A stretch of 64,000 bases of DNA from Clostridium fungisolvens (GTDB lineage Bacteria > Bacillota > Clostridia > Clostridiales > Clostridiaceae): positions 1 to 64,000 of the forward strand of contig NZ_BLZR01000001.1 of assembly GCF_014193895.1 (NCBI RefSeq), in the 5' to 3' direction. A model generated the notes under the pieces. That model did not search any database. It was not told where the DNA came from and saw nothing but the letters and a program-made list of their open reading frames with translations. Within the stretch, counting starts at the first letter, position 1. Every line of letters starts with the position of its first letter. Position numbers and translations under genes: made by a program. This document shows positions 32,972 to 41,601 of the stretch, one piece after another.

Positions 32972-35623
32972 TTAGGATATCAAACCTGAGGATAAAGCTT
33001 CAGCTTTTGATAATCCTTTACCTATTCCGCTTAGGATTTTAGTTGCTTTTCCTAGCCCACCGATAAGTATGCCAGCGACAAGTTTGTCATCTTTAAAGAA
33101 TAATTTACTATACTGATCTTTAGGAACATTGTTAGCAACTTCTTCAAGTGATTCATCTGCGAAATCTACAGAGCCAGCAGAGAATACATGAGCTCCTAAA
33201 GCATTAAACATAACTGATGAAACAAATTTATTGAATGACTTACAGTTAGAAACTGCATTAGTTCCGGCTACCTTGCCCATTTCAATGGCGGCTGGCCAAG
33301 TGCCATACACTATACCATTAAGTTCTGCAACGTCTCCACAAGCATAGACAGAAGGTATATTTGTTTCCATATTGTCATTAACTAAGATACCTCTATTAAT
33401 ATCTACCCCTGCAAGTTTTGCTAATTCACAATGTGGTCTTACACCTACTGAAAATAGTAGAAGATCACAATTCATTATTTTTCCACTTGCTAGTTTAATT
33501 CCGGTCACAGTATTATTTTCAACAATAACTTCTTTGCAACATTCACCTAAGATAACATCTACTTCAGATTTATCAATTATATTCTTAAATAACTTTGAAC
33601 CATCTTCATCTAACTGTCTAGGAAGCAATCTTGGTAAAAATTCTACTACAGTGACCTTAGTATCTTTTCTAGATATTTCATATGCGGCTTCTAAACCTAA
33701 CAAACCACCACCGATAACTATTGCATTTTTAGAGTCTTTCAAAGCATTCTTAACTTCATAAGTGTCATTAAGATCCTTAATTGTATACACTCCATTAATC
33801 TTAGAATAGTTAAATGAATTTAGCTCGGTTAGCTTCTCTCCATTGGGTGATATAACTGATGTAGGGGGAATAAAGTTGTAACTTCCATTAGCAAGTATTA
33901 GCTTGTCATAACTTAATACTTCGCCATTATCCAACTTAATAACTTTATCGTCTGATATGATATCTGTAACTGTAACTCCAAGCAATTGCTTTATAGAATT
34001 TTCTTCATACCATTTTTCAGGAGCTATATAGAACTTTTCTTCAGGAATATCTTTAGTAATTAAATCTGATAATTGAGGTCTAAAATAGGATCTTACTTCC
34101 TCTTTAGAGACAATTGTAATCTCACCTTTTTTATTATTTTCTCTTATTGATTTAGCTGCATAGAAGCCAGCTGCACCATTACCTATAATAACATACTTGT
34201 CATTAGTTGCTTTAACAGATGTAGCAGTTTCTCTTTCAACTTCTATAAATTGATCGCTTCCAGCACCGCATACCGGGCAAATTTCAGGTGGTAATTCACT
34301 TTCGAATATTTCACCACATATAACACATTTCCAAAGTTTTAATTCACCAGTCGGGTCCTCGATTTTTTCTAATATTGATTTACTGTTTGGGTTGTATTCA
34401 GATTTTTTTTTTTCTAGAACCATTTCTCCAAAACCAACTCCAAATTCAAAAGCCTTTTGTAAGTCTTCTTCAGAAGGTTTGAAGTTTATTTTTAATCCTG
34501 GTCCGTAAATCTTCATCTTAAGTTCTTCTAATCTTGTTTCTATTCTTGGAACAGCTTCTCCACTCCATCCGTAGGATCCAAAGGCTGCTGCTACTTTGCC
34601 ACCATGTATAACTGGGTTTAATTTTGATAGCACATCTCTAATAGGTTCTAATAATTCACTAACTATTGTAGGTGAACCAAATAAGATACCATCAGAATCA
34701 CTAATATCAGCAACAATATCTTTCATATCATGATGAATTACATTGTATATTTTAATTTCATAAGCTCCAGTAGAATTAATACCTTCTGCTATCTTATGAG
34801 CTAGTTGTTCAGTATAACCATATGCTGAAACATATGATATAGTAATTTTTTTCTTGCCGTCTTCTCTTGGGGAAGCAGGTGTGCTCCATTCTTTATATAA
34901 ATTAACGACATCCCATGCAGTTGTTCTTAGGACTGGACCATGACCTGTACAAATTGTGTCTATTTCAAGGTCTTTTATTTTTTCTATTGCTTTTAAAACA
35001 TATGGCTTAAATGGTCCCATAATGCAATCATAATAGTATCTTAAAGATTCCATGTATCTATCATGATCTTCTGCAGGTACTAAGTCATCAAATACTCCTT
35101 CAAAGCAGAAATGACTTCCAAATGAATCACATGTTATTAATACTTTATCCTCTTTCACATAAGTGTATATGGAATCAGGCCAATGTAAGAATGGCGCAGA
35201 TATAAATGTTAATGTTTTATTACCTAAACTTAGAGTATCTTTATCATTAACTACTATTGCCTCAAATTCTGTATTGGCGATCTTACGCATAAATTTTATA
35301 GCTGGAGCAGACCCAACTATTTTTGCATTAGGAGAAAGTTCTAATAATTTAGCTACTGATCCAGCATGATCAGGTTCTGTATGATCAACTACAATATAAT
35401 CTATATTATTTATATCAACATTTAAACTTTTAAGTCTTGCTATATATTGATCGAAAAATTGGACTTTAACAGTTTCAAATATAGCCACTTTTTCACTACC
35501 TTTAACTACGTATGAGTTATAAGTTGTTCCGTTTGGAGTATACATTATAATATCAAAAATTCTTAAATCGGGATCTAAAGCCCCTACCCAATGAATATCG
35601 TTTTTAACTTCTAAAGAACGCAT
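32972..35623 (-). CDS. Flavodiiron protein - rubredoxin - NAD(P)H:rubredoxin oxidoreductase fusion (class F)
   Basis: 883 aa. Residues 1-250: metallo-beta-lactamase-like diiron domain with ligands H81, E83, D85, H86, H147, D166, H228. Residues 258-400: flavodoxin (SYVSAYGYTEQLAHKIAEG). Residues 428-462: rubredoxin (C433, C436, C449, C452). Residues 475-883: FAD/NAD oxidoreductase (IIGNGAAGFYAA; VIGGGLLGLEAAYE). Such fusions move electrons from NADH through rubredoxin to the diiron site and reduce O2 (and/or NO) to protect anaerobes. ATG 35623 has GAGGAG 10 nt upstream; a TTG at 35641 overlaps the SD. Confidence 0.93.
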   Translation of the reverse strand: MRSLEVKNDIHWVGALDPDLRIFDIIMYTPNGTTYNSYVVKGSEKVAIFETVKVQFFDQYIARLKSLNVDINNIDYIVVDHTEPDHAGSVAKLLELSPNAKIVGSAPAIKFMRKIANTEFEAIVVNDKDTLSLGNKTLTFISAPFLHWPDSIYTYVKEDKVLITCDSFGSHFCFEGVFDDLVPAEDHDRYMESLRYYYDCIMGPFKPYVLKAIEKIKDLEIDTICTGHGPVLRTTAWDVVNLYKEWSTPASPREDGKKKITISYVSAYGYTEQLAHKIAEGINSTGAYEIKIYNVIHHDMKDIVADISDSDGILFGSPTIVSELLEPIRDVLSKLNPVIHGGKVAAAFGSYGWSGEAVPRIETRLEELKMKIYGPGLKINFKPSEEDLQKAFEFGVGFGEMVLEKKKSEYNPNSKSILEKIEDPTGELKLWKCVICGEIFESELPPEICPVCGAGSDQFIEVERETATSVKATNDKYVIIGNGAAGFYAAKSIRENNKKGEITIVSKEEVRSYFRPQLSDLITKDIPEEKFYIAPEKWYEENSIKQLLGVTVTDIISDDKVIKLDNGEVLSYDKLILANGSYNFIPPTSVISPNGEKLTELNSFNYSKINGVYTIKDLNDTYEVKNALKDSKNAIVIGGGLLGLEAAYEISRKDTKVTVVEFLPRLLPRQLDEDGSKLFKNIIDKSEVDVILGECCKEVIVENNTVTGIKLASGKIMNCDLLLFSVGVRPHCELAKLAGVDINRGILVNDNMETNIPSVYACGDVAELNGIVYGTWPAAIEMGKVAGTNAVSNCKSFNKFVSSVMFNALGAHVFSAGSVDFADESLEEVANNVPKDQYSKLFFKDDKLVAGILIGGLGKATKILSGIGKGLSKAEALSSGLIS

Positions 35624-36016
35624 TAAGCTCACTCTCCTCAACTATCCATATTAATATACATATCTTATTAATTAATAATCATTATTTGTTATAAATATAT
35701 TATACACTAATCATATCTTTTGTAAAGATAAAAATTTAACAATTTCTGCAATATATTTTCAATTTTATAAAGCTCAACTATCAATTAAATACAAGGTTAT
35801 ACCGCAAAAAGTTAGCTTAGTATATTAAACTTAAGGGTGCTATTATTGTGAATATTTAAATAAACTTATAATAATTTATAAGTTTATTTTGAAATTTATG
35901 CTGGATTTTAAGTTAGTATACGTATTTATATTTAGACATATTCAGGCTTAACACAAGTTAATAGTTGGAGAGGATAATAAATAATACTACATTTATACAA
36001 AAATAACTAAATAATG

Positions 36017-36044
36017 TTGCAATATTTATGAAATATGATATAAT
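36017..36044 (+). promoter_or_regulatory. Promoter of candidate small RNA
   Basis: TTGCAA (36017-36022), 16-nt spacer, TATAAT (36039-36044). It points to a stretch without ORF that ends at a strong terminator. Confidence 0.55.
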
Positions 36045-36050
36045 AAAGGT

Positions 36051-36166
36051 AGTTGATGATAACGTATACAAATATATAACCGTTTCTTCAATTATGGTAT
36101 TTGTGGGAATTTAGGTGAGATATTAAACGAAAAAAGCTGTGCAAACCAGCTTTTTTCGTTTTTTTA
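36051..36166 (+). ncRNA. Candidate small non-coding RNA
   Basis: About 115 nt between the promoter above and a terminator: stem AACGAAAAAAGCTG/CAGCTTTTTTCGTT (36126-36139 with 36147-36160) and T8. An upstream hairpin is formed by ACAAAT...ACC with GGT-ATTTGT (36068-36104). It does not match any riboswitch or known RNA that I recognise. No ORF follows the promoter. Confidence 0.45.
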
Positions 36167-36280
36167 CTGTATAGGAATTTATAAAATTTTTAAGTTATAT
36201 AAATCTAGATATTTCAATGCTTTTACAAGCTCTTTATGGCTACACAGTAAAAAATAAATGATATTCGCCTGCTAGATTTT
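36161..36280 (+). repeat. Family A repeat, 5' two thirds (subtype 1)
   Basis: TTTTTACTGTATAG (36161-36174) pairs with CTACACAGTAAAAA (36240-36253) over 13 of 14 positions. TAGATATTTCAATGCTTTTA and ATTCGCCTGC follow as in other copies. After GCTAGATTTT the sequence leaves the family A consensus and runs into family D, so the 3' stem and terminator are missing. Confidence 0.75.
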
Positions 36281-36313
36281 CGAACAAGTATAAATTAAGT
36301 TTCGATATAGGAA
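36274..36313 (+). repeat. Family D repeat copy 1
   Basis: AGATTTTCGAACAAGTATAA and ATTAAGTTTCGATATAG are identical to 54923-54960. It is fused to the truncated family A copy on its left. Confidence 0.75.
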
Positions 36314-36475
36314 CCCCTTAATTATAGCTTATTTAAAAACTTAATATTTTGAAAGTTTTGTATATTAATCAAAAGTAAACGATTCTAAAAGTTGCAAATG
36401 CTTTAATAGTATAGGTATAATTATATCAAGCTATATAGAAGGGGGCGAAAGATAACAATATGTTATCTGAAACTA

Positions 36476-37429
36476 ATGGAGAATAATAAATTTGTAGAAT
36501 TTAGAGAAAAAATTCAAGATAATATTGGAAAAGTAATTGTTGGAAAAGAAGAGAAAATAGATAAAATAATTGTAGCCTTCATTTGTTCGGGACATGTTCT
36601 TCTTGAGGATATACCTGGACTAGGAAAAACTAAGCTTTCTAAAGCTTTGGCCAAAACGTTAAATTGTACATTTAAAAGAGTTCAATTTACCCCTGACTTA
36701 TTACCATCAGACCTTACTGGAATATATTATTATAATCAAAAATTAGCAGAATTTGAACTTAAAAAAGGTCCTTTAATGAGTAATATAGTTTTAGCGGATG
36801 AAATAAATAGAGCCACACCTAGAACACAGTCAGCTTTACTTGAGTGTATGGAGGAGAGACAAGTAACTATAGAGGGAAATACCTTAAAGCTTGACAATCC
36901 TTTTTTTGTAATAGCAACCCAAAATCCTATTGAACAATTTGGTACATTTCCATTGCCTGAAGCTCAAATGGATAGATTTTTTATGAGACTTTCAATGGGA
37001 TATCCAGAATATGAGGAAGAAAGAGCTATATTAAATAAATATATGAATGATGACCCTTTAGAAAAGTTAGAATCAGTAATATCTATGGATGAAATAAGAT
37101 ATGTCCAACAGCACTATTCAAATATAACTGTGAGTGAGGAAATAAAAACATATATATTAGATATTATTTCTGAAACAAGAAAAAGCTATGATATTGAATT
37201 AGGGGCATCTCCAAGAGCATCACTGAATTTGATGAGAGGAGCACAAGCCTTAGCTGCTATTAATGGAAGAGATTATGTAATACCTGAAGATATTAAGAGC
37301 ATAGCAGTAAGTATAATAGCTCATCGTTTGACTACAAGATCATCAATCGGATCTTCTAGAAGTGATTCACAGGAAAAAGTGTTAGAGGATATATTAAATA
37401 AAATAGAGACTCCATTAGAAAAGCTGTAA
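36476..37429 (+). CDS. MoxR-family AAA+ ATPase
   Basis: 317 aa. GHVLLEDIPGLGKTKLSKAL (Walker A GLGKT), NIVLADEINRATPRTQSALLECMEE (Walker B), FVIATQNPIEQFGTFPLPEAQMDRF (sensor 1) and LGASPRASLNLMRGAQALA (sensor 2). MoxR ATPases act as chaperones that assemble or activate metal- or vWA/DUF58-containing complexes. It begins the MoxR-DUF58-DUF4129 operon (17 nt to the next gene). Its ATG has no SD of its own. The G-rich SD lies further upstream, before a short ORF (36460-36486) that overlaps this start. Confidence 0.92.
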   Translation: MENNKFVEFREKIQDNIGKVIVGKEEKIDKIIVAFICSGHVLLEDIPGLGKTKLSKALAKTLNCTFKRVQFTPDLLPSDLTGIYYYNQKLAEFELKKGPLMSNIVLADEINRATPRTQSALLECMEERQVTIEGNTLKLDNPFFVIATQNPIEQFGTFPLPEAQMDRFFMRLSMGYPEYEEERAILNKYMNDDPLEKLESVISMDEIRYVQQHYSNITVSEEIKTYILDIISETRKSYDIELGASPRASLNLMRGAQALAAINGRDYVIPEDIKSIAVSIIAHRLTTRSSIGSSRSDSQEKVLEDILNKIETPLEKL

Positions 37430-37446
37430 ATCAGTGAGGTGTTGAT

Positions 37447-38565
37447 GTGAGTAGTATATTAATGTTAGTTTTTTCTATAGCAGTATTCTCAATTATAGCC
37501 GAAAAGATTAGAAGAAGTGCTTTTAAGAATCTATCAGTATTTAGAAAAATTGATAAAAGGTCAATACATCAAGGTGAGGAAGTATCAGCAACAATGTATT
37601 TTGAAAACTTTTCAAAAGTTTTTATCCCGTTTGTTCATGTGGAAGAAAAAGTTCCATTTGAATTACAGAGGTTAGGGATGATAGATAGTGAAAAGATAAG
37701 TGATGCAAAGTATTATTCCAATGTTTTTAATATTGGAGCTATGGAAAGACTTAAATTTAATTACAAGTTTTCGTCAAATAAGCGAGGAGTAAATTATTTA
37801 AAAGCTATAAAGATATCAATAGGTGATATCTTTGGGTTTTCTGAAGATATTATGGAGTTTGAAGATTTTGTTGAGATATTAGTTTATCCTAAGCTAAAAA
37901 AACTATCTGAAATAACCTTTAATAATAATAGTCTTATTGGAGATATAATTGTTAAAAGATGGATATTTCAGGACCCGCTATATATAAAAGGAATAAGGGA
38001 ATACACCACTGATCATAGAATGAAGGACATCCATTGGAACTCTTCCATGAGGGTGGGAAAGCTTATGGTAAAAGAGTATGACTTTACCTCAGACAGGCAA
38101 ATTACTTTTTTATTTAATACACAAACTACTATTCCTTTCTGGAATGTATACAATGGGCATAAGTTAGAAGAAGGAATAGATATGATGGCAACAATAGGAG
38201 TGGAAGTAATAAATAGTGGAATTGCTACAGGGGTATGGACTAATGGGCAAATAGTCAGCTATTCAGGGAAGCATGGTAATGAGATGCCGGCCTCGTCCGC
38301 ATCTGTTAAGAGATTTTTAGAATATTGTTCAAGGATAGATATAAACACTAAATTAGCATTTCATGAGTATCTTTATAGTATGAAGGATAAGTTCGATATA
38401 AATACAGTTTATATATTAATTACTGCCTATATGGATAATGAAATAGCAGCTATAATAAACACCTTAAGAAGCAAAGGAATACTGATTAAGCTTATAGATA
38501 TATCTGAAAAAGGGGATGTAAATATTCCAGGCATTGAAAGACTTCACCTAAGTAGGGAGGGATAG
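37447..38565 (+). CDS. DUF58 domain protein
   Basis: 372 aa. One or two N-terminal membrane helices (about 1-20), an extracytoplasmic-like beta region, then the DUF58 core with DPLYIKGIREYTTDHRMKDI and HWNSSMRVGKLMVKEYDF (the conserved R-x-Y-x-x-G-D-x-x-x-x-I-x-W pattern in a variant form). A vWA-like fold follows. It works with MoxR, by genomic pairing known across bacteria, in membrane or wall complex assembly. GTG start with SD GAGG 7-10 nt upstream. The next ATG lies 2 nt after the stop codon. Confidence 0.88.
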   Translation: MSSILMLVFSIAVFSIIAEKIRRSAFKNLSVFRKIDKRSIHQGEEVSATMYFENFSKVFIPFVHVEEKVPFELQRLGMIDSEKISDAKYYSNVFNIGAMERLKFNYKFSSNKRGVNYLKAIKISIGDIFGFSEDIMEFEDFVEILVYPKLKKLSEITFNNNSLIGDIIVKRWIFQDPLYIKGIREYTTDHRMKDIHWNSSMRVGKLMVKEYDFTSDRQITFLFNTQTTIPFWNVYNGHKLEEGIDMMATIGVEVINSGIATGVWTNGQIVSYSGKHGNEMPASSASVKRFLEYCSRIDINTKLAFHEYLYSMKDKFDINTVYILITAYMDNEIAAIINTLRSKGILIKLIDISEKGDVNIPGIERLHLSREG

Positions 38566-38567
38566 TG

Positions 38568-39797
38568 ATGAATTTATATAATTTTATAAAGATACTTTAT
38601 GGGATTTTAGTATCTACTTTTGCCTTTGTTATTTCATCAATCCTTTTAAACGTCATAGGAGGGGTAACTCCTAGTTTTTATATGTATCTAATTACTGTAG
38701 TATTTATGTTTTTGTTTTATTATATGATTAGTAAGAGTAATAAATCTAAGCTAATAGTTGCAATACATAATCTACTGTATTTTATAGTTCTATACTGCAT
38801 CTTTGGAAAGAGCAGCAATCTAAGCTTGCAGATGATAGTGATTATTCAAGAGCTATTACTATTGTCAGTTGAGGGGATCTCAATAACAAGAGATTTTTAT
38901 AGAAATAGATTGAAAAGCTTAATTATTGGATTAATAATAGGAATGTTTTTTACTTTGTTTGAATCTAAACAAGTTACTACATTTTTATATCCCTTCTATA
39001 TATTATTTTTTTTAACTGGAATACTTCTTTTAAGAGCATCAAGAGCATTTCAATATAAGCTTTCAAGTTCAAAAAGAGTTAAGACATATATATTTATACT
39101 AGTACTATCATTAGTCTTGTTTAACCCATATATCTATGGTTTAGCTATAGATACTTTAGGGATATTGTATGAAAAGTTTCAGTGGATAATTGTTAAAGTT
39201 TTATATATTGTTTCATTACTTTTAATGTATCCAATGAAAGTAATACAATTATTGTTCCAGAGCAAAAATATTAGTGATGTAAGTATTAAAATGACTAACA
39301 TACCATATGAAGATCAGAAACTAGTACAAAGTGATAATACATTCATATTGAGTGTTATTAAGATTCTATTCTTTATAGGCATAGTTATAATCATCTTATA
39401 TATGTTTAAGTTTGTGTTAAATAGAAGAAAGTTTAAGCACAAATCAAAGGAGCAGTTGTTTGGAATTGAGAGAGAAAGTTTAGAGGATTATCTTAAGAAG
39501 AAAGATAGTTCAATTAAAAATAATTGGATAGGTCGAAAAGGGAAGATTCTAGAGATGTTCTACGATATACAAAAGGAAACTTATAAGAAGAATATATTCA
39601 AAAAAAGCATGACAGCAAGTCAATTGCTAAACATATCTAAGCCATATATAGATGGTGATGAAGAATTTAAATATATAGTAGACTGTTATAATGAGACTAA
39701 ATTTTCATCTCATGAAGTAAGTGATGAAATACTTAATAAAACCAGAGAGAAATATAAAATCTTAAAAAAGAAGATTAAAGAAATAAAGAAGATATAA
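38568..39797 (+). CDS. Membrane protein with C-terminal DUF4129-like domain
   Basis: 409 aa. Six to eight membrane helices in the first 215 residues and one near 260-280. The C-terminal soluble part (about 290-409, FYDIQKETYKKNIFKKSMTA and SQLLNISKPYIDGDEEFKY) resembles DUF4129. In many operons the third gene is a DUF3488/transglutaminase/DUF4129 protein. Here the transglutaminase-like middle (Cys-His-Asp) is absent. ATG 38568 is 7 nt after GGGAGG; an in-frame GTG at 38565 is too close. Confidence 0.75.
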   Translation: MNLYNFIKILYGILVSTFAFVISSILLNVIGGVTPSFYMYLITVVFMFLFYYMISKSNKSKLIVAIHNLLYFIVLYCIFGKSSNLSLQMIVIIQELLLLSVEGISITRDFYRNRLKSLIIGLIIGMFFTLFESKQVTTFLYPFYILFFLTGILLLRASRAFQYKLSSSKRVKTYIFILVLSLVLFNPYIYGLAIDTLGILYEKFQWIIVKVLYIVSLLLMYPMKVIQLLFQSKNISDVSIKMTNIPYEDQKLVQSDNTFILSVIKILFFIGIVIIILYMFKFVLNRRKFKHKSKEQLFGIERESLEDYLKKKDSSIKNNWIGRKGKILEMFYDIQKETYKKNIFKKSMTASQLLNISKPYIDGDEEFKYIVDCYNETKFSSHEVSDEILNKTREKYKILKKKIKEIKKI

Positions 39798-39861
39798 AAT
39801 GTTGAATAAAATAATCTCCTTTGGATAAAAATACTATTTGAATTGTAAGGGAGGTTAAACA

Positions 39862-40428
39862 ATGAAAAATAATGATTTTATGAAAAAAACATATAATAAT
39901 TTTTCTGATTTTGTAAGGGTAGCCTCTTCTAGAGAGTTATCCTATTTTTTGTTGGATGCAAAATATACTAGTGGATTTAGCAGTCAGATGAGTAGATTGA
40001 TAAGTGAATTAAGGAAAGAAGGGAATTTAGCTGCAGATTTTATAATGTTTTTTAATACAGATGGAGAAATAGCCATTTTTGATGAAGATCTATTAGGAAC
40101 GTATATAGGTGATAGGTTTTTAGCTGAAATAGAAAGTAAGTATGGAAATAAAAAGTTAAATTATATTGTTAAGTCAGTAATAGGTAATAGTGATAGCGTA
40201 CAAAAGGATTTTGCTCAAGTATGCTATGAAGTTATTGTAAGCATACTAGATGAAATCTATATGGAAATGAAATATAAAAAAGACTTAGGGGAATTTTATA
40301 AAAAGACATTAAATCTTGATGATGAGTCAATAGATAATTTACCTTTGAAAATAGCAGCGCTTTTAATAGTAGAAGATATGTGTAGATATTTAGGAATTAA
40401 TATACCATTAAAACAATTAATAAAATAA
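39862..40428 (+). CDS. Conserved-looking protein of unknown function
   Basis: 188 aa, soluble and mostly helical. SD GGGAGG precedes ATG. No motif is recognised. It opens MKNNDFMKKTYNNFSDFVRV and has an acidic middle (TDGEIAIFDEDLLGTYIGDR), and a helical end LKIAALLIVEDMCRYLGINI. It follows the MoxR-DUF58 operon by 64 nt without a clear terminator, so may be co-transcribed. Confidence 0.7.
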   Translation: MKNNDFMKKTYNNFSDFVRVASSRELSYFLLDAKYTSGFSSQMSRLISELRKEGNLAADFIMFFNTDGEIAIFDEDLLGTYIGDRFLAEIESKYGNKKLNYIVKSVIGNSDSVQKDFAQVCYEVIVSILDEIYMEMKYKKDLGEFYKKTLNLDDESIDNLPLKIAALLIVEDMCRYLGINIPLKQLIK

Positions 40429-40679
40429 TTAAAAAATATCTACAAGAAAGACAGAGTTTCGTCAAGTTTTGTATATTTTATATGAATAACGCTGGAACAT
40501 AAATATCATAAAATACATTTATAGGAAATGAAGAGCATATTCTTTATATATTCTGTCATAATTTAAAGAGAAAAAAATTTTTGACAAACCATCATTTGAC
40601 ATAAAAATAAAATAATTAGTGTTAGGATAATGTTATGAGTTCTATAACATTTGTTTATAAGGCTTAAGGGGGTAATTTT

Positions 40680-41009
40680 ATGATGGTTGTTGAAAATTTA
40701 TGGAGAAAAGTCAATTTTGACGACAAAGAATATAACTATTCTTACAGGTTAATTAAGACAGATTTTAGAGATAGCGCAGTATACGGCATTGAAATAGAAA
40801 GAACTGACTATGATCATAACAATAATTTGATCAATATAGAAAGAGACTGCATAGAAAAGATTTCACCAATATATGATAATGTTCACCAGTTATTAAGTTT
40901 GGTTTATGAAAATCAAGTCTCACCAATTCATTTAATTGACATTCTAGGAGAAAGAGTAGATGAGTTATTAGGAGATTTCAGTACATGCTGTTTATCTATA
41001 GCAAATTAA
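40680..41009 (+). CDS. DUF6514-like small protein
   Basis: 109 aa. NFDDKEYNYSYRLIKTDF, AVYGIEIERTDYD and ISPIYDNVHQLLSLVYENQV resemble small clostridial proteins of the DUF6514 type, whose function is unknown. SD AAGGGGG is 7 nt before the first of two ATGs. Two TTGACA hexamers (40581 and 40596) lie upstream but no well-spaced -10 is clear. It is monocistronic with its own terminator. Confidence 0.65.
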   Translation: MMVVENLWRKVNFDDKEYNYSYRLIKTDFRDSAVYGIEIERTDYDHNNNLINIERDCIEKISPIYDNVHQLLSLVYENQVSPIHLIDILGERVDELLGDFSTCCLSIAN

Positions 41010-41022
41010 TACATTCTTTTTC

Positions 41023-41056
41023 TTAAGGAAAGTTTATATACTTTCCTTAATATTTT
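41023..41056 (+). terminator. Terminator of DUF6514-like gene
   Basis: TTAAGGAAAG/CTTTCCTTAA stem (41023-41032 with 41041-41050), 8-nt loop, followed by TATTTTG. Confidence 0.75.
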
Positions 41057-41083
41057 GTCATATTTTAAACAGAATGTGCGATT

Positions 41084-41115
41084 AAAGATGTACAATTTCG
41101 ATCCGATTCCGATAA
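41084..41115 (+). repeat. Family B element, solo left end
   Basis: AAAGATGTACAATTTCGATC plus CGATTCC matches the outer end of the two full family B copies (10 kb copy reverse-complemented and 45 kb copy). The rest of the element is missing or diverged. Confidence 0.5.
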
Positions 41116-41225
41116 ATTCTAATTTATCTCTGCTATAACTTTGAAATATCTTTTTAAAGATATAAAATATTAATAGAGCAAATATGATTATAGAACTTGT
41201 TCTGAATATATTTAGGGGTGAGCAT

Positions 41226-41597
41226 ATGATTATTGGTACAGGAGTCGATATAATTGAGATAGATAGAATAAAAAAAGCTGTTGAGAGAACTAAGTCCTTT
41301 ATGAGTAAGGTCTATAGTGAAAATGAGATGATTTTATTCAGAGAAAAGGGTATGAGGATGGAATCTATTGCAGGGAATTTTGCTGCGAAGGAAGCTATTA
41401 GCAAAGCACTAGGCACAGGAATAAGAGGATTTCAATTAAAAGATTTAGAGATAGTAAGGAATGGAATAGGAAAACCAGAGGTCAATTTATATGGTAGAGC
41501 TAAAATCATTGCAGAGCTAAAGGGGGTAAAATCAATTCATATAAGTATATCTCATAGCAAAAGTGATGCAATTGCATTTGCTGTATTGGAGGGATAA
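41226..41597 (+). CDS. acpS: Holo-[acyl-carrier-protein] synthase
   Basis: 123 aa. It transfers 4'-phosphopantetheine from CoA to apo-ACP. GTGVDIIEIDRIKKA (metal ligand Asp), NFAAKEAISKALGTGI (ligand Glu and Lys) and HISISHSKSDAIAFAV are complete. A longer in-frame ORF starts at 41184, but ATG 41226 follows GGGGTGAGC and begins the conserved sequence. The nnr gene starts 4 nt after its stop, so both are one operon, an arrangement common in Firmicutes. Confidence 0.95.
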   Translation: MIIGTGVDIIEIDRIKKAVERTKSFMSKVYSENEMILFREKGMRMESIAGNFAAKEAISKALGTGIRGFQLKDLEIVRNGIGKPEVNLYGRAKIIAELKGVKSIHISISHSKSDAIAFAVLEG

Positions 41598-41601
41598 TTA
41601 A

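Larger units (their letters stand above)
35624..36475. other. Intergenic region: sRNA candidate, family A and D repeats
   Basis: About 850 bp between divergent genes. From the left: flavodiiron promoter (minus), AT-rich DNA, a promoter with a two-hairpin unit (36017-36166), the 5' part of a family A repeat (36161-36280), family D (36274-36313), and the moxR promoter region. No ORF is credible. Confidence 0.65.

Noticed and set aside
36126..36160. c-di-GMP riboswitch suggested by GCAAACC in the hairpin loop
   Set aside because: The GCAAACC string is only the loop of a terminator; the other conserved parts of the class I aptamer are missing.
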